Source of the DNA: Cheiracanthium punctorium
Lineage: Eukaryota > Arthropoda > Arachnida > Araneae > Cheiracanthiidae
DNA: 64,000 nucleotides
Direction of reading: 5' to 3'
Assembly: GCA_038373885.1 (NCBI GenBank)
Contig: JAWZYV010011618.1
Coordinates: forward strand, 62,001-126,000
Of this stretch, positions 50,499 to 61,087 are shown in pieces (positions within the stretch are counted from its first letter, which is position 1; each line of letters starts with the position of its first letter). The position numbers and the translations under genes were made by a program. The notes under the pieces were generated by a model. That model saw only the letters and a list, made by a program, of their open reading frames with translations, was not told the origin of the DNA and did no database searches.

Positions 50499-51329
50499 TC
50501 AACAATTTTTTTTCTCGTTTTTGGAAAAATACCGCAAACCAGTTGACAGCTGAGATTTGTTGCTTATGTCAGATGTTTCATCAAGCATAATAGAAACAAA
50601 ATCCGTGTTCTGGATTTCTTCATAAATTTGATCCCTTAGAACGTCGGCAACTGAATTAATTAAATCGTTTTGAATGGTTGCTGAAGTGCCGCGGAAAACT
50701 GTGGAATTCTGTAAGTGTTCTTTTAACGTGGAATCAAATACAGCACTTGCTATAAGAAATTCCATATAGTTTCCCTTATTTAAAGATTCTGCATGCTCAT
50801 CATGTGATCGGAAGGGTAGCTCCTGCTTTGCTAAATAGCAGACGGCATCAATAAGCCTCTTCAATATTTCTCGATTTTTTTTTACTTTCTCATTATGAAA
50901 CTCAATTTCCTTTCTTCGTTGGGAATCTAAAAGAACATCTATTCTCGCTGGAGTTGATACAAAAGTATTAAATTTCATGAAACTGGAAAGATGCATTTCA
51001 GATTCGATATGCTTCTTCACAGCGGTATTAAGATGGTTTAGATCATCATAGCCTTGATTATTCCAAACATTTTTCTTGTTTGAGAATAGTAAGCATGTCC
51101 AAGAGAAAAACTTATTTTCTTCACTGCATCCACAAAGCCAGTCTGATAATTCATATAAATTCATTCGAAAATGTCTCTGAAATCTAACACCACTTATGCC
51201 TTTCACATTCGTCGAAATTGTGAGATTAGGGCATGGTCGACCATTCTCAATTATTTTCTTTTTCTCAACATAACTAAGTGACGAAAAAGAACTTTTTAAT
51301 AGTGTTTGGATAACACTATTAGAAGCCAT
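50499..51329 (-). CDS. hAT transposase N-terminus: TTF zinc finger and DUF4371 (276 residues)
   Basis: This is the largest open piece of the split hAT. Residues 61-120 hold a TTF-type zinc finger (C66, C68, C79, H113 in LSDWLCGCSEENKFFSWTCL and EMHLSS). Residues about 150-276 match DUF4371, including HLQNSTVFRGTSATIQNDLI and the first catalytic Asp, D250, in VSIMLDETSDISNKSQ. The frame ends at a frameshift near 50499 and homology continues in another frame at 50476. Confidence 0.8.
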   Translation of the reverse strand: MASNSVIQTLLKSSFSSLSYVEKKKIIENGRPCPNLTISTNVKGISGVRFQRHFRMNLYELSDWLCGCSEENKFFSWTCLLFSNKKNVWNNQGYDDLNHLNTAVKKHIESEMHLSSFMKFNTFVSTPARIDVLLDSQRRKEIEFHNEKVKKNREILKRLIDAVCYLAKQELPFRSHDEHAESLNKGNYMEFLIASAVFDSTLKEHLQNSTVFRGTSATIQNDLINSVADVLRDQIYEEIQNTDFVSIMLDETSDISNKSQLSTGLRYFSKNEKKNC

Positions 51330-52144
51330 CTTTAAAAGCTGAAAATCAACGCAGGAGAGGAGATACAGAACTGGTCAGTACGAATTCTCAAAAAAGAATG
51401 TTTTTTTGCAGGGAGAAAACTGAGAAAAGGAAAGGAAATGCGTGGGGGTGAAACCTGAAGCCCAAAGGGGACGGGCTGGCTATCTAGCTGAAAGCGTTGG
51501 ATTACGTTTCAACGCCTTGGTTAGCTTAAGCAAGAGGTAGAAGACGTAAAGCGCATGCTCCAATTAGTAGTGGTGGGAATATAGCTGAGTCGTCTCCAAC
51601 GCCTTGCTTATCTCGACAAGCATGTTTTACTGCCACACAGGAAGGCTCGTAGTCTGGTCATTTGGGAGCTGGGAGGGGAGGGGGTGTGAGGGAAAACTGG
51701 GGAAACATTAGGATTCTCACAATATAGTCAAGTAAATTGTAGGATTTTTTTTTTCTGTTTTTGATTGGGCGTTAACACACGACTTGCACACCCTGAGAAA
51801 ACGCCAGTGGTCCTTACGTATTGGGGATCTTACAGTAATAAATGTGTTGATTTGGAAAGCTTTTGTACAAAGTTATATTGAAAAAACCGTCTCGTCTTTA
51901 ATTTTTGCACACCAGTGTATTTTGACGTAACAGCATAATACCTGGGGGCACGTTGCCCTCCCTTAGTTGGAGGCCTCTGCATACATAGTCAGAAAAATTG
52001 CAGATGACGCCAAAGGATTTTGGTCATTTTCGGCTCCGAGAATTTGCGTGATTTGGAAAATTTGTTGGCAAACTGATCGGTTCCTTTTATTCTTTAATTT
52101 TTTTAAAATCTTTAATTTTTTTGCTTTTGTTGAAATAAAGCATG

Positions 52145-53118
52145 AGGCCTGGACTCCATAATATCGGAAAACACGACAGAATCAGAAAACAGAAACTGAA
52201 AATTGACGAACTTCCGGTTTTTCAGTTTCGGTCAAGCAGAATCAAGTGCGGAAAACGGAGTTGAAAATGTTGAACTTTTCTGTTTCTGCCATGTGCTAGC
52301 CAATAAGAATTTGCCTAGATCCAGAGCTGTCATCCAAAAACAAGATGGCGTCACATTTCGATGCTGAAGTACTTGTATCTCAGAGATAATTCTCGTGTTA
52401 TAAATTTGTATTCAATAAAAAAGATAAATGAGAAAAAAGGATGTTTTCTTAAAACCAACGGTTTTGTATTTAAAATAGTATTTACTCTTCATCTACAGTT
52501 CGGGATTCTTCATTCAATTTTAATGCTGTGAAAATTCCATATTTTTCTCTTGCTAGGAAATGTTTTAAACTCATAATCTATGTTTACGTTTTTTTAATTT
52601 CATGTGTTCTAATCAAAGTCGTCCTATTCGTAAAGTGAATGCTTATTTTATCGAGAAATTATTCGGTATTCATGTATTTTTTCGCGCTGTTTCAATCATC
52701 CAATGTACTGAGCAATAAACGATTTAAAATGAAGATGATAGATGGCGCCTGCATCGTAGTATATGCTAAGGCATATTATGCTAGAGTGGAGCAGACTTCG
52801 TGCGATTACACGATCATCTGTAATCGATTACAAGAAATGATATGGATTACGATTACTAACAATTTCCAAAAAAGATTGACTAGTGAATGTTAATTTAGTG
52901 AAACAGCAGTAATCTTGATGTTAAAAAAATCAAATATCAAAAGAATTCGATAATAATGCAATTTTACTATAGCATTTTTGCAAAATTTATAAAATATCAA
53001 TTTAGTCATCGATTACAGTCGATTGTAATTGGCACGAAGTCTAGAGTGGAGTCAAGTGTCGACAGAAATTCTTTTCTGCAAGAAAATTCCGCTTTCCGGT
53101 AATATGGAGTCCAGGCCT
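52145..53118. mobile_element. TIR element (AGGCCTGGACTCCATA termini) with a nested MITE
   Basis: The left end AGGCCTGGACTCCATAATAT and the reverse complement of the right end, AGGCCTGGACTCCATATTAC, match over at least 16 bp and continue as CGGAAA. No clear target duplication. No ORF. MITE copy B (52792-53043) is inserted in it. Confidence 0.75.
52792..53043. mobile_element. hAT-type MITE, copy B
   Basis: A 252-bp copy of the family at 3835-4043, with left end CAGACTTCGTGCGATTACA and right end TTGGCACGAAGTCTA (the last base changed from G). Exact 8-bp duplication GAGTGGAG (52784-52791 and 53044-53051). Confidence 0.88.
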
Positions 53119-53159
53119 AACGGTCTTAATGTTTTTGTAAAAGTGTACATTTAATTAAA

Positions 53160-53709
53160 TGAAAAAAACTTGTTAGTTTAAAATACAAATTCTTGACACT
53201 TTTGATTTTTCAACGCATGAAGAAAAAGTAAAATCATTAAGACAGCTTAAATATACTTTTCATACTTGCCAATATTTACGCTTTTAGCTTGAAAGTTTAC
53301 GCTTTTACGAGAAACACCCTTTTTCTACCGATTTTACGGGAATCTTCCGTTTTTTTTTTTTTTTTTTTAACGCTTTCTAACGAATTTCGAAGTTTTTTTA
53401 TTTTAATAAATCATGACCCATATTTTGTTTTCAGAAATAATCTCTTGAAATTTACCATTCATGCGATTTTTCAGCGGTTTGCTTAATTTTAAGATTACTT
53501 AATTATCGAAAATCAATAGATTCCCGTTTTTTTACGATTACAAACTTTGAATTTTGAGTGTTTTTCTTGAAATAAAGCATATTGTCGTTCTTACCCAACT
53601 TGTGCAAACTGTAGAAGATTTTATTAAAAAAATAAAATAATAATAATACAAATTCCACGCACTTTTGAATATTCAACACATAGAGTAAAATCATTAAGAA
53701 TTCATACTT
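53160..53709 (+). repeat. Tandemly duplicated repeat (period about 450 bp), second copy split by the 7-kb transposon
   Basis: The block 53160-53600 (…GTAAAATCATTAAG…TTCATACTTGCCAATATTTACG…) recurs as 53630-53709 joined to 60764-61030. In the first copy CATACTTGCCAAT is continuous; in the second it is split after CATACTT. The CATACTTGCC start at 53261 resembles the ends of the hAT-like family, and GTTGACAAGTATG at 63046-63058 may be the matching right end. Confidence 0.75.
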
Positions 53710-54442
53710 GGGTCATTCCACGTCAGATCGAACAGTCCAGGTCACCACACCAACTCGGATTTTTCTCAAATTTTATATAGATGATTTATAGGCTAAGACA
53801 TCAACAAATCTCAATTTTGAAGGTTCTACGATAATTAATTACCGAGAAATTAATTATGCAAATTTTTAAGTTTTCTGCAAGATGCGCCAACTTTTTTCTC
53901 AATTCCTTAAATAACTCCTTACCTGTAAAAGTTACTGAAGTGAAAATTGGTTTCTAGGAGTAACTTTTTACGCTAATTCCAAAAATGTTATCGAAATTTG
54001 CGTATCTTCTATAGTTTATGCATGAGCACTGCATTTGCTAAAAAACATCATGAATTTTTTTCGGCATGTCTGATCACAGACACAAGTTTTAAATTTTTAT
54101 TTGTTAAGATGGAATAATCCTACATCCCAAAAAATTTTCATCTTGGCTTTCTGCTCAGGAGCAGAGAAAAAAAATTGTATGTATGTACCTATATATGAGG
54201 ATTTTCATATGCAGCATTTATGCGTAAGATGAGAAAATTCAGAAGCGTTAGTCAATTTTCCTATGTCTTTTAAATTGATATCAGAAGTTTAACTACTAAT
54301 CCAGGCATTTGCAAAAACTAGAAAATATATCAAAGTGCTTGTATCGGAAAACGTAAAACAAACAAACAACAAAAAATAAGTGTTTAAAATTTATTTCTTC
54401 GGCATATATGTAAAAAACGGACAGAACTTTCCGGTAGAGCTA

Positions 54443-54473
<31 letters not shown>

Positions 54474-54687
54474 ACACACATCCAAAACATTATTTTTAGT
54501 TGCGAATATACCTGAGTATTGCACCCATATCTGATTTTAATTTAAAATTATATAAGTGATGTACAGACATGTTTCTCTTCTTAAGAAATTGTATACGATA
54601 AATAATATGTTGAACTAAGCTTATTAAACAGAAATGGAAATACGACAAAATAAGAAGAATAAAAGCTATTTTACAAACAGAAAAAAA

Positions 54688-56694
54688 CTATTTTATAGCT
54701 GACTTGAACATATTAAATGCGACAGTAATTTTTTTAATTGTATCACTGTCAAGAGAATAATGTCGTCCAGTGCTACCTGTCAATGAAGGTGCTGGTGTCA
54801 CACACAACACATGCTCAAAAGGAACAAAACAACTATCCTCTCTAGAAGGCCAGAATAGCACATTAGTCTTTGTATGTCTCTGCATAAAAGTTATAAGTAG
54901 GTCTGTTTCAAAAGAATCTTTTTCACTTATGCAGCCAATGAACCAGTTGTCGTCGTATACTGCAGCTACATAAACTCCTGGTTGCAAGTCATCAGTATTT
55001 ATACTCGTTGCACGTTTCTTATTCACAGTGAGACTAACTCTGAACCCAGTATTTTCATCATCTGTCGATAATCGATATAGGGTCAACTCACAATTGTTGC
55101 TTGGAACAAACCTGTGATGACTGCGAGTTCCAGGCACTGTTTTCGCAGTCCGAAAACGAATTTCCAAGCTTTTGGCATGTTGCTTAACATCAGCATGGGA
55201 CACACAAAAAAACTTTATACCATTTATATTAGAATTTGCCCAATTAAATAAATCAAAAGGAGTAAGAATGTGGTTATCCTGTATGGCTTGCAAACTTGCA
55301 CGTGCTGCAAGCCTCTTTACAGTGCCCCCAATCCCATCACATGGACTTTTTCCATGTGAGGTGGCGAAGAAGTTCCATTCAGCCCGGATATTAAAATCGT
55401 TCTCATGTAAACATAAATTAACAAAGTTTTTATAGTTTTTATACTGCGCACTTGAACCGTCACTAAAATAATGTATGAGTTTTAAACCTGGCAATACTTC
55501 TTTGATATATTGCATAATTACTTTTATAAAATAATGAACTGTAGAGGTAATATGTTCACGTTCATCACTAATGACACACATACTTAAGCATTTCAAACTT
55601 GTCCCTATTTCATTTTTGGAATAAAGTACGAAAGGGTGAAGTGTAGCTTGCGTTGTGTCCCAGTGGAAACCTTGAATAGCATCTTGGCAAACAAAAGAAT
55701 AATTTTCCGAAAAGTCGAGTAAAAGGACTGCTTCTGTTTCAGCTGCAATATTTTCTTTAAGATTTCTTAAATACAATGATTGGGATTTCGTAGTGAAATG
55801 ATGTATTGTTGCTTGATCTGCTGCTTTACACAACTCTTTCGTAAATTCTTCAACTGTTGATGTCAAATTAACTAGTTTAGATTGTCCATTGTGAACCCAC
55901 TGTTGATAGGCAATATTGTCATCAGGTTCCACGTCATTTTCATTAAATGTATCCAGAATAAACTGCTCCAAGGCTTCAGACCCAGGACAATTCTCACATC
56001 TGTGGAGCATACAATTTCTTGAGTCAACAGAGCATACTATAAAGGAGAGGAGGCTTCTGTACTCCATTTTCGTCGGTAATGCTGCAGACAGTAACTTCAA
56101 GTTTTGATGAGTCTCACAAACACATACCGAATGAACTCCGCGGGCAGTGACAGTAACACACCAAGGTGGTCGTAAAGAAGAAAATTTTGACAAACCGATT
56201 TTTAGTTGCGGATACCTTTCTTGGAAAGCCAAATGCAGTTCCTTTAAATTTACAAAAAGTAGTCGCTTTTGCATGTGAATTCTTGTGCCAGTTTCAGAAT
56301 CTCTTACCGAAACAAATTCTTTCTTTCCAGGACACATTCTGGAAAATTCATCATCTTCGTAAAACTTTCTTACTTTTTCAGCTACCTCATTGGAAATAGA
56401 TTTTCCTTTTACTTTTTCAGGTTCTGCCAAAATACCATGATCCTTTTTAAGCTTTCTAGCCTTATTGGCCATGCAAGTTGAGACACCAAATTCATAAGCG
56501 GTCTTCTGACATCTCCAACTACTCGGTACAAGAGTTAATAATTTCAAAACCTCTTGTCCAGATGAGATTTTACACTTTTCTTTCAAAAGTTCAATGAGGC
56601 AGTCTAAATCTTTACAGTCAGTACACTGCTTTTCGTTTGATTGATCCAGAGTCTCTAGAGGAACATTTAGCTCTGTTGCAAATTTCTTCTGCAA
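54688..56694 (-). CDS. DDE-like transposase core, 668 residues
   Basis: The main open part of the 7-kb element's transposase. Residues 45-130 look like a helix-turn-helix segment. Residues 191-236 contain a Cys/His cluster (CVCETH, CMLHRCENCPG). Candidate catalytic acids are D327 (VLLLDFSENYSF), D412 (YFSDGSSAQYKNYKNF) and D453 (HGKSPCDGIGG) or E439. Residues about 570-632 (GVYVAAVYDDNWFIGCI) resemble a small SH3/Tudor-like barrel. The frame opens at TTG; the natural start is upstream, because in a neighbouring frame the sequence reads YGKRKSAEACSLLQKKFATE directly into it. It ends at a stop with no C-terminal truncation evident. The core similarity is to transposase-like proteins of invertebrates, recalled without search. 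Confidence 0.75.
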   Translation of the reverse strand: MQKKFATELNVPLETLDQSNEKQCTDCKDLDCLIELLKEKCKISSGQEVLKLLTLVPSSWRCQKTAYEFGVSTCMANKARKLKKDHGILAEPEKVKGKSISNEVAEKVRKFYEDDEFSRMCPGKKEFVSVRDSETGTRIHMQKRLLFVNLKELHLAFQERYPQLKIGLSKFSSLRPPWCVTVTARGVHSVCVCETHQNLKLLSAALPTKMEYRSLLSFIVCSVDSRNCMLHRCENCPGSEALEQFILDTFNENDVEPDDNIAYQQWVHNGQSKLVNLTSTVEEFTKELCKAADQATIHHFTTKSQSLYLRNLKENIAAETEAVLLLDFSENYSFVCQDAIQGFHWDTTQATLHPFVLYSKNEIGTSLKCLSMCVISDEREHITSTVHYFIKVIMQYIKEVLPGLKLIHYFSDGSSAQYKNYKNFVNLCLHENDFNIRAEWNFFATSHGKSPCDGIGGTVKRLAARASLQAIQDNHILTPFDLFNWANSNINGIKFFCVSHADVKQHAKSLEIRFRTAKTVPGTRSHHRFVPSNNCELTLYRLSTDDENTGFRVSLTVNKKRATSINTDDLQPGVYVAAVYDDNWFIGCISEKDSFETDLLITFMQRHTKTNVLFWPSREDSCFVPFEHVLCVTPAPSLTGSTGRHYSLDSDTIKKITVAFNMFKSAIK

Positions 56695-56699
56695 TAGTG

Positions 56700-57101
56700 A
56701 ACATGCCTCTGCTGATTTTCTTTTTCCATAACTTTGACTTTTTTTTTATTAATCCCGTGCAACTTGACAGGCGTGCATCCAAGATTTAAGATACTTATAT
56801 TCAAACTTTCAGTGCCTTCTGGTATAAAAAGTTCCTGAGGTGCACTTTCAGTCTCAAGATTCCCAGGTTTTGAAATAGTTTCATTGAAACTTCCAGTGCC
56901 TTCTGGTACAGAAAGTTCCTGAGGTGTACTTTCAGTCTCGAGATGCCCAGGTTTTGAAATAGTTTCATTGTAGCATGCTTTAGTTCCTGTTATTCGAGTT
57001 CGACACTGGGGACATAACTTTTGCCCTAGTTTAAGATTGCTGTGTTCTTTTGCAAATTCCGATGACAGATCTCAAACTCTTCTTGATGCGTCTACTATGA
57101 G
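56700..57101 (-). pseudogene. Transposase N-terminal linker with frameshifts and an internal duplication
   Basis: The - strand frame from about 57076 encodes DLSSEFAKEHSNLKLGQKLC, a PQCRT motif, then two tandem copies of a 32-residue unit (ETISKPG-LETES-PQEL--PEGT). One base shift in an A run near 56740 is needed to join the 668-codon frame, and another near 57075 to join the first exon. These shifts may be true mutations or sequencing slips in a homopolymer. Confidence 0.65.
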
Positions 57102-59504
57102 CAGGGGCGGCCCTAGGGCCGGAAAAACCGGACCCCTGTCCGGGGCGGCAAATTTTAGGGGCGGCATTTTGTCTCGAATTTGAAAAATACATTTTGTATT
57201 AGCAAAGGAATTCCGAAAGATAAAAAAATATTCCGAAGAATATCATTCTATATAACTTTACTAACTGATGTATCCATCCGTCATTGATGGGTTTTTACTA
57301 ACCGCGCGTTTTTTTGAAATTTCGTTTGCATTGTAAGAGTACAAAAAATGGAATTAGCATACTGGCAGAAATATAGAAAGCAAAGTTATAACTCTTGTGT
57401 ATTGTTTAAAGATTACAGGTTAGAGAGTAACAAATTACTGAGACAAACTGTCAATAGAGAAAATATTTTACATTCAAAATTAACGTTTTCTTTTAGTGGA
57501 TGAGCTTCCTACAACAAAAAGTCATTTAAACGTGCAAAAGAAGATGCTAGTAATGAATATTAAACTGAAAAGAGAATACCCGGAAAATGCTTTGTAATAG
57601 CAAGTAGCCTATATTTAACACTGCAACATCTGATTGAATTATATTTTGATGATTTTACTTGATGCGCAGAGAACTTTATCAAAGTTTACGTCATACCTCA
57701 AAAGTAATTCAAATTTGTAGAAAATTAAAAACCTGTAATTTTAATTTACTAACCACCTACTTTTTAACAAAATTTCATTTCATTCCCTTTTGTCTGACCA
57801 CTAGTTGTTTTCACGAAGTGGTCACACAAAATTTTCTCAAAATAATATATAAATATATATTTAATTAGGAAGAATTCAAACAATGTTATTTAACTCAATC
57901 TCCTCGTCAGTAACTGAATTTTGTTCTATTAACTTTAGAAATTTTAATATTATGCCTGAAAATTTTTGCACAATTTTCTCAAAATTAAAAATAATAATAA
58001 TAATTTTAAAAAAGAAATCGACGTAATTTGTATAAGTCGAACAGCCACTTTTGTATTACCTCCAGACGCCTTAACATGACGCCCCCCCCCCTCTCTCCCC
58101 GCCACCTAAAAAAGAAAAAAAAATAGAATGCAACTTTTACAGACCCTTTCAATTTATTCAAATCTTTAAAAAATTTCGATGATGCTTTGTTAGCCATCAT
58201 ATGACCTAATTTCATTCTGTTCTCTTAATCCGTTTTTGATGGATGCCAGAACAAACTTTTTAAACGATTTTTACAAAATCTCAAAGTGTATGAATCACTT
58301 AAAACAATTTTGGTATCTATTGTTTCAATTAACTTACAATTCAATATAATTCCAAATTTCATTCTATTCCATTGAGCCATTTTTTAACAAAGGGCGAACA
58401 TACATTTACACACAGTTTTCAAACAACTGTTTTAAATCTCAAACCTTTTAAACGAATTAGAAATATTTTATAGTTATGTATGATCAGTTATAAGTATGAT
58501 CTATTATTATTTGGTATAAAATCTTCAATTCCATGAATCCATTAAAAAAGCTATTGCAGTCAAAAGACAACCATCTGTTCTAGAACTCTTAAGAAACTGT
58601 AAAGATTTTTTTGTAAGGATCTTCGATTGGATGTGATTTTAAATGAAATGTTCTGTTATGGAAGAGAACTGACCGACGAGATAGTATTCTGGGTAACACT
58701 GAGTTTAAGCAGCCGCGTAACCTATTAATTTGGATTGCGAATCACGAGATGATCTGGGAAAAGATCCTAAATTAAAATTTAAGATAGTTTTATTTTTTTA
58801 CAGTAAACAAAGCGATTAATACCTAACAGTGCAGATTTAATTTAATAAGTACCCAATGTAATTATTTTACATTTTTGCACGGCATAAATGAGTTAAAAGA
58901 CACTCCTAAAAAGTATTATTAAACATTGTAACACAGTGTAACAGTGTTAACACTGTTTATAGTGTAAACAATTGGAGTTAATACTGACCGATGGGGAATC
59001 GGAAAATATAAACGTGCTTGATCTAGTAAATGAAATAGTGTCAGTTACGGCCTTATTAGGCAAAAAGGAAAGCCCAATTTAAATTTTAAAGCTAATTTCA
59101 ACTCTAGATTTTACACGCACATCTTGCTATTGCTTCGAGAATTTCGCTTTCTTTGCCGATAAGTGTGGCAAGTGCAAGAAGAGTTTCTCAAAATTAAAGT
59201 TAACTAAAAATTTCTTATTTTCCACAACTCTTCCAGATACGTTAAATAATTTAACTACATTGTCTATCGAACATGAATTAGTTGAAAAATTGATTTAAGA
59301 GAAAGAGTCAGGAATTTTGCGAAATTAAAAGTCAGAAAAATAACTCTTGATTTTTCTCTCTTTCTTTTGGTTTTTAGCTGGGCTGTTAGGCATGAAAATA
59401 GAATCTGTAAACAATTTATTTCTTTTAATAGTACTTTTACTGCGGGGGGGGGGCGGCATTTTATATTTTTGTCCGGGACGGCAAAACTGTTAGGGCCGGC
59501 CCTG
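57102..59504. mobile_element. Non-autonomous hAT nested in the 7-kb transposon
   Basis: A 2403-bp element with ends CAGGGGCGGCCCTAGGGCCG and (reverse complement) CAGGGCCGGCCCTAAC, flanked by exact ACTATGAG (57094-57101 and 59505-59512). GGGCGGCAAATTTTAGGGGC-type units occur at both ends. No transposase frame; the interior is AT-rich. Confidence 0.9.
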
Positions 59505-59765
59505 ACTATGAGACTGAAATGGATTACAACAGTACCTTTGAAGTTGATCATATGATGAAAGCAACAATTTTTCATGGTGAAAACAAATAGTTGTATTATT
59601 ATTAAGTTGCTCACTTTGCACGTCAGACCTCAGTGCAATTAGTTCTTTTTGCTCTTCTGTAAAACTATCCCATTTAAAAAATCCCGTTTGCCGTGAATAA
59701 CTGGTTACATGACATTTATTCTGCAATATATCACCAAATGTGCAATTTGACAATGTGCCTGACAT
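59505..59765 (-). pseudogene. First part of the 7-kb element's transposase, cut by a hAT insertion
   Basis: From the ATG at 59765 (MSGTLSNCTFGDIL) the frame runs to CFHHEKLLLSSYDQLQRYCC followed by NPFQSHS, a possible zinc-binding C...HH...CC motif. The hAT at 57102-59504 is inserted right after QSHS; removing it and one ACTATGAG copy joins the frame to RRIKKSLR. An acceptor-like TTTCACAG lies just upstream of the ATG. Confidence 0.7.
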
Positions 59766-61087
59766 CGCTATGCTACTTGCTGTGAAATACAAATTTAATA
59801 CAGTATACAGTAAAACCTATTTTAAATTGCTGTATCCATCCACAAAACTAGCCAAAGCACAATTTTGTTCGCAATCTGTTAAAGGTAAATAAGTACTGTA
59901 ACTTACAGGAATTCAATTCTTTCAACAAACTTTGTTCCTTCTATTGACTTGAATGTCATACAGAATTCAAAAGATTTATTGGTTGATGGATGATTGCCAA
60001 AAACAGCAGGATTAAATTAAAAATAATTCTAAATTTTAATTTTAGAATTCTTTTTAATTTAACACTGCGTGTAACATGCATTTTTTGTTGTTTGTTTGTT
60101 TTACGTTTTCCGATGCAAGCAATTTTACGTATTTTCTAGTTTTTGCAAATACTTTGAGTAGCAGTTAAATTTCTGATATCAATTTAAAAGACATAGGAAA
60201 ATTGACTAACGCTTCTGAATTTTCACATCTTACGTATAAATGCTGCATATGAAAATCCTCATATATAGGTACATGCATACATTTTTTTTTTCTCTGGTCC
60301 TGAGCAGAAAGCCAAGATGAAAATTTTTTGGGATGTAGGATTATTCCATCTTAACAACATATAAAAATTTAAAACATGTGTCTGTGATCAGACATGACGA
60401 AAAAAATTCATGATGTTTTTAGCAAATGCAGTGCTCATGCATAAACTATAGAAGATACGCAAATTTCGATAACATTTTTGGAATCAGCGTAAAAAGTTAC
60501 TCCTAGAAACAAATTTTCACTTCAGTAACTTTTACAGGTAAGGAATTATTTAAGGAATTGAGAAAAAAGTTGGCGCATCTTGCAGAAAACTTAAAAATTT
60601 GCATAATTAATTTCTCGGCAATTAATGATCGTAGAACCTCCAAAATTGAGATTTGTTGATGTCTTAGCCTATAAATCCTCTATATAAAATTTGAGGAAAA
60701 TCTAAGTTGGTGTGGTGAACTTTTTCCAGTTTTTTGTTTGATTTGACGTGGAATGACCCACTTACCAATTTGCATGCTTTCAGATTAAGTCCACTTTTCA
60801 CCAATTTTTACGATTTTACGCGATTTCATTTTTTTTTGTTTGTTTGTTTTGTTACAATTTTACATAAAACTCCCTTTTTTTACACTTTTTAAGGAATTTT
60901 GAAGTTCTTTTTATTTTAGTGGGTCGTGATTTTATAGTTTTATGTTTTGTTTTCAAAAGTAATCTCTTAAAATTTATCATTCATTAAATTTTCCTGAGGT
61001 TGTGCTTATCTTGATATTACTTAATTGCCCCCCCTCTTCAAAGAATCGACTAAATTAGCTGTTTGTTCTTTGAAATTCTGGGTAATA

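Larger units (their letters stand above)
44413..51329 (-). pseudogene. ZMYM1/DUF4371-type hAT transposase split by a 5.1-kb insertion
   Basis: On the - strand, 51329-50499, 50476-50216 and 50155-49872, then 44791-44413 together follow the order TTF-type zinc finger, DUF4371, hAT core and part of the distal RNase-H region. Removing 44792-49871 and one CTGCAG copy restores the frame across the insertion (VDILYCSNKITEF). Other disruptions are frameshifts near 50490 and 50190. The C-terminal dimerisation domain is missing after LKKLHVWYASNEGQ. It resembles the domesticated ZMYM1 family but lies in repeat-dense DNA and is broken, so it is a transposon relic. Confidence 0.8.
53710..60759 (-). mobile_element. 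7-kb DNA transposon with ~0.67-kb inverted repeats and 4-bp duplication (possibly Sola-like)
   Basis: The element begins GGGTCATTCCACGTCAG and ends GACGTGGAATGACCC. The inverted repeats extend over 53710-54376 and about 60082-60759, with high identity along their length. The flanks are exact ACTT (53706-53709 and 60760-60763), and an uninterrupted tandem paralogue (CATACTTGCC at 53261) shows a single ACTT. The transposase is on the - strand in pieces (59765-59505, 57101-56700, 56694-54688). A 2.4-kb hAT is inserted at 57102-59504; without it the element is about 4.64 kb. The 4-bp duplication and a DDE-like protein fit Sola, but I cannot confirm the superfamily. Confidence 0.85.

Noticed and set aside
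50499..51329. Host ZMYM1-like gene
   Set aside because: Frameshifts, a 5-kb transposon in the middle and a missing C-terminus show a dead transposon copy rather than a domesticated gene.
54770..56481. Several + strand frames of 60-90 codons
   Set aside because: Shadows of the 668-residue transposase frame on the - strand.
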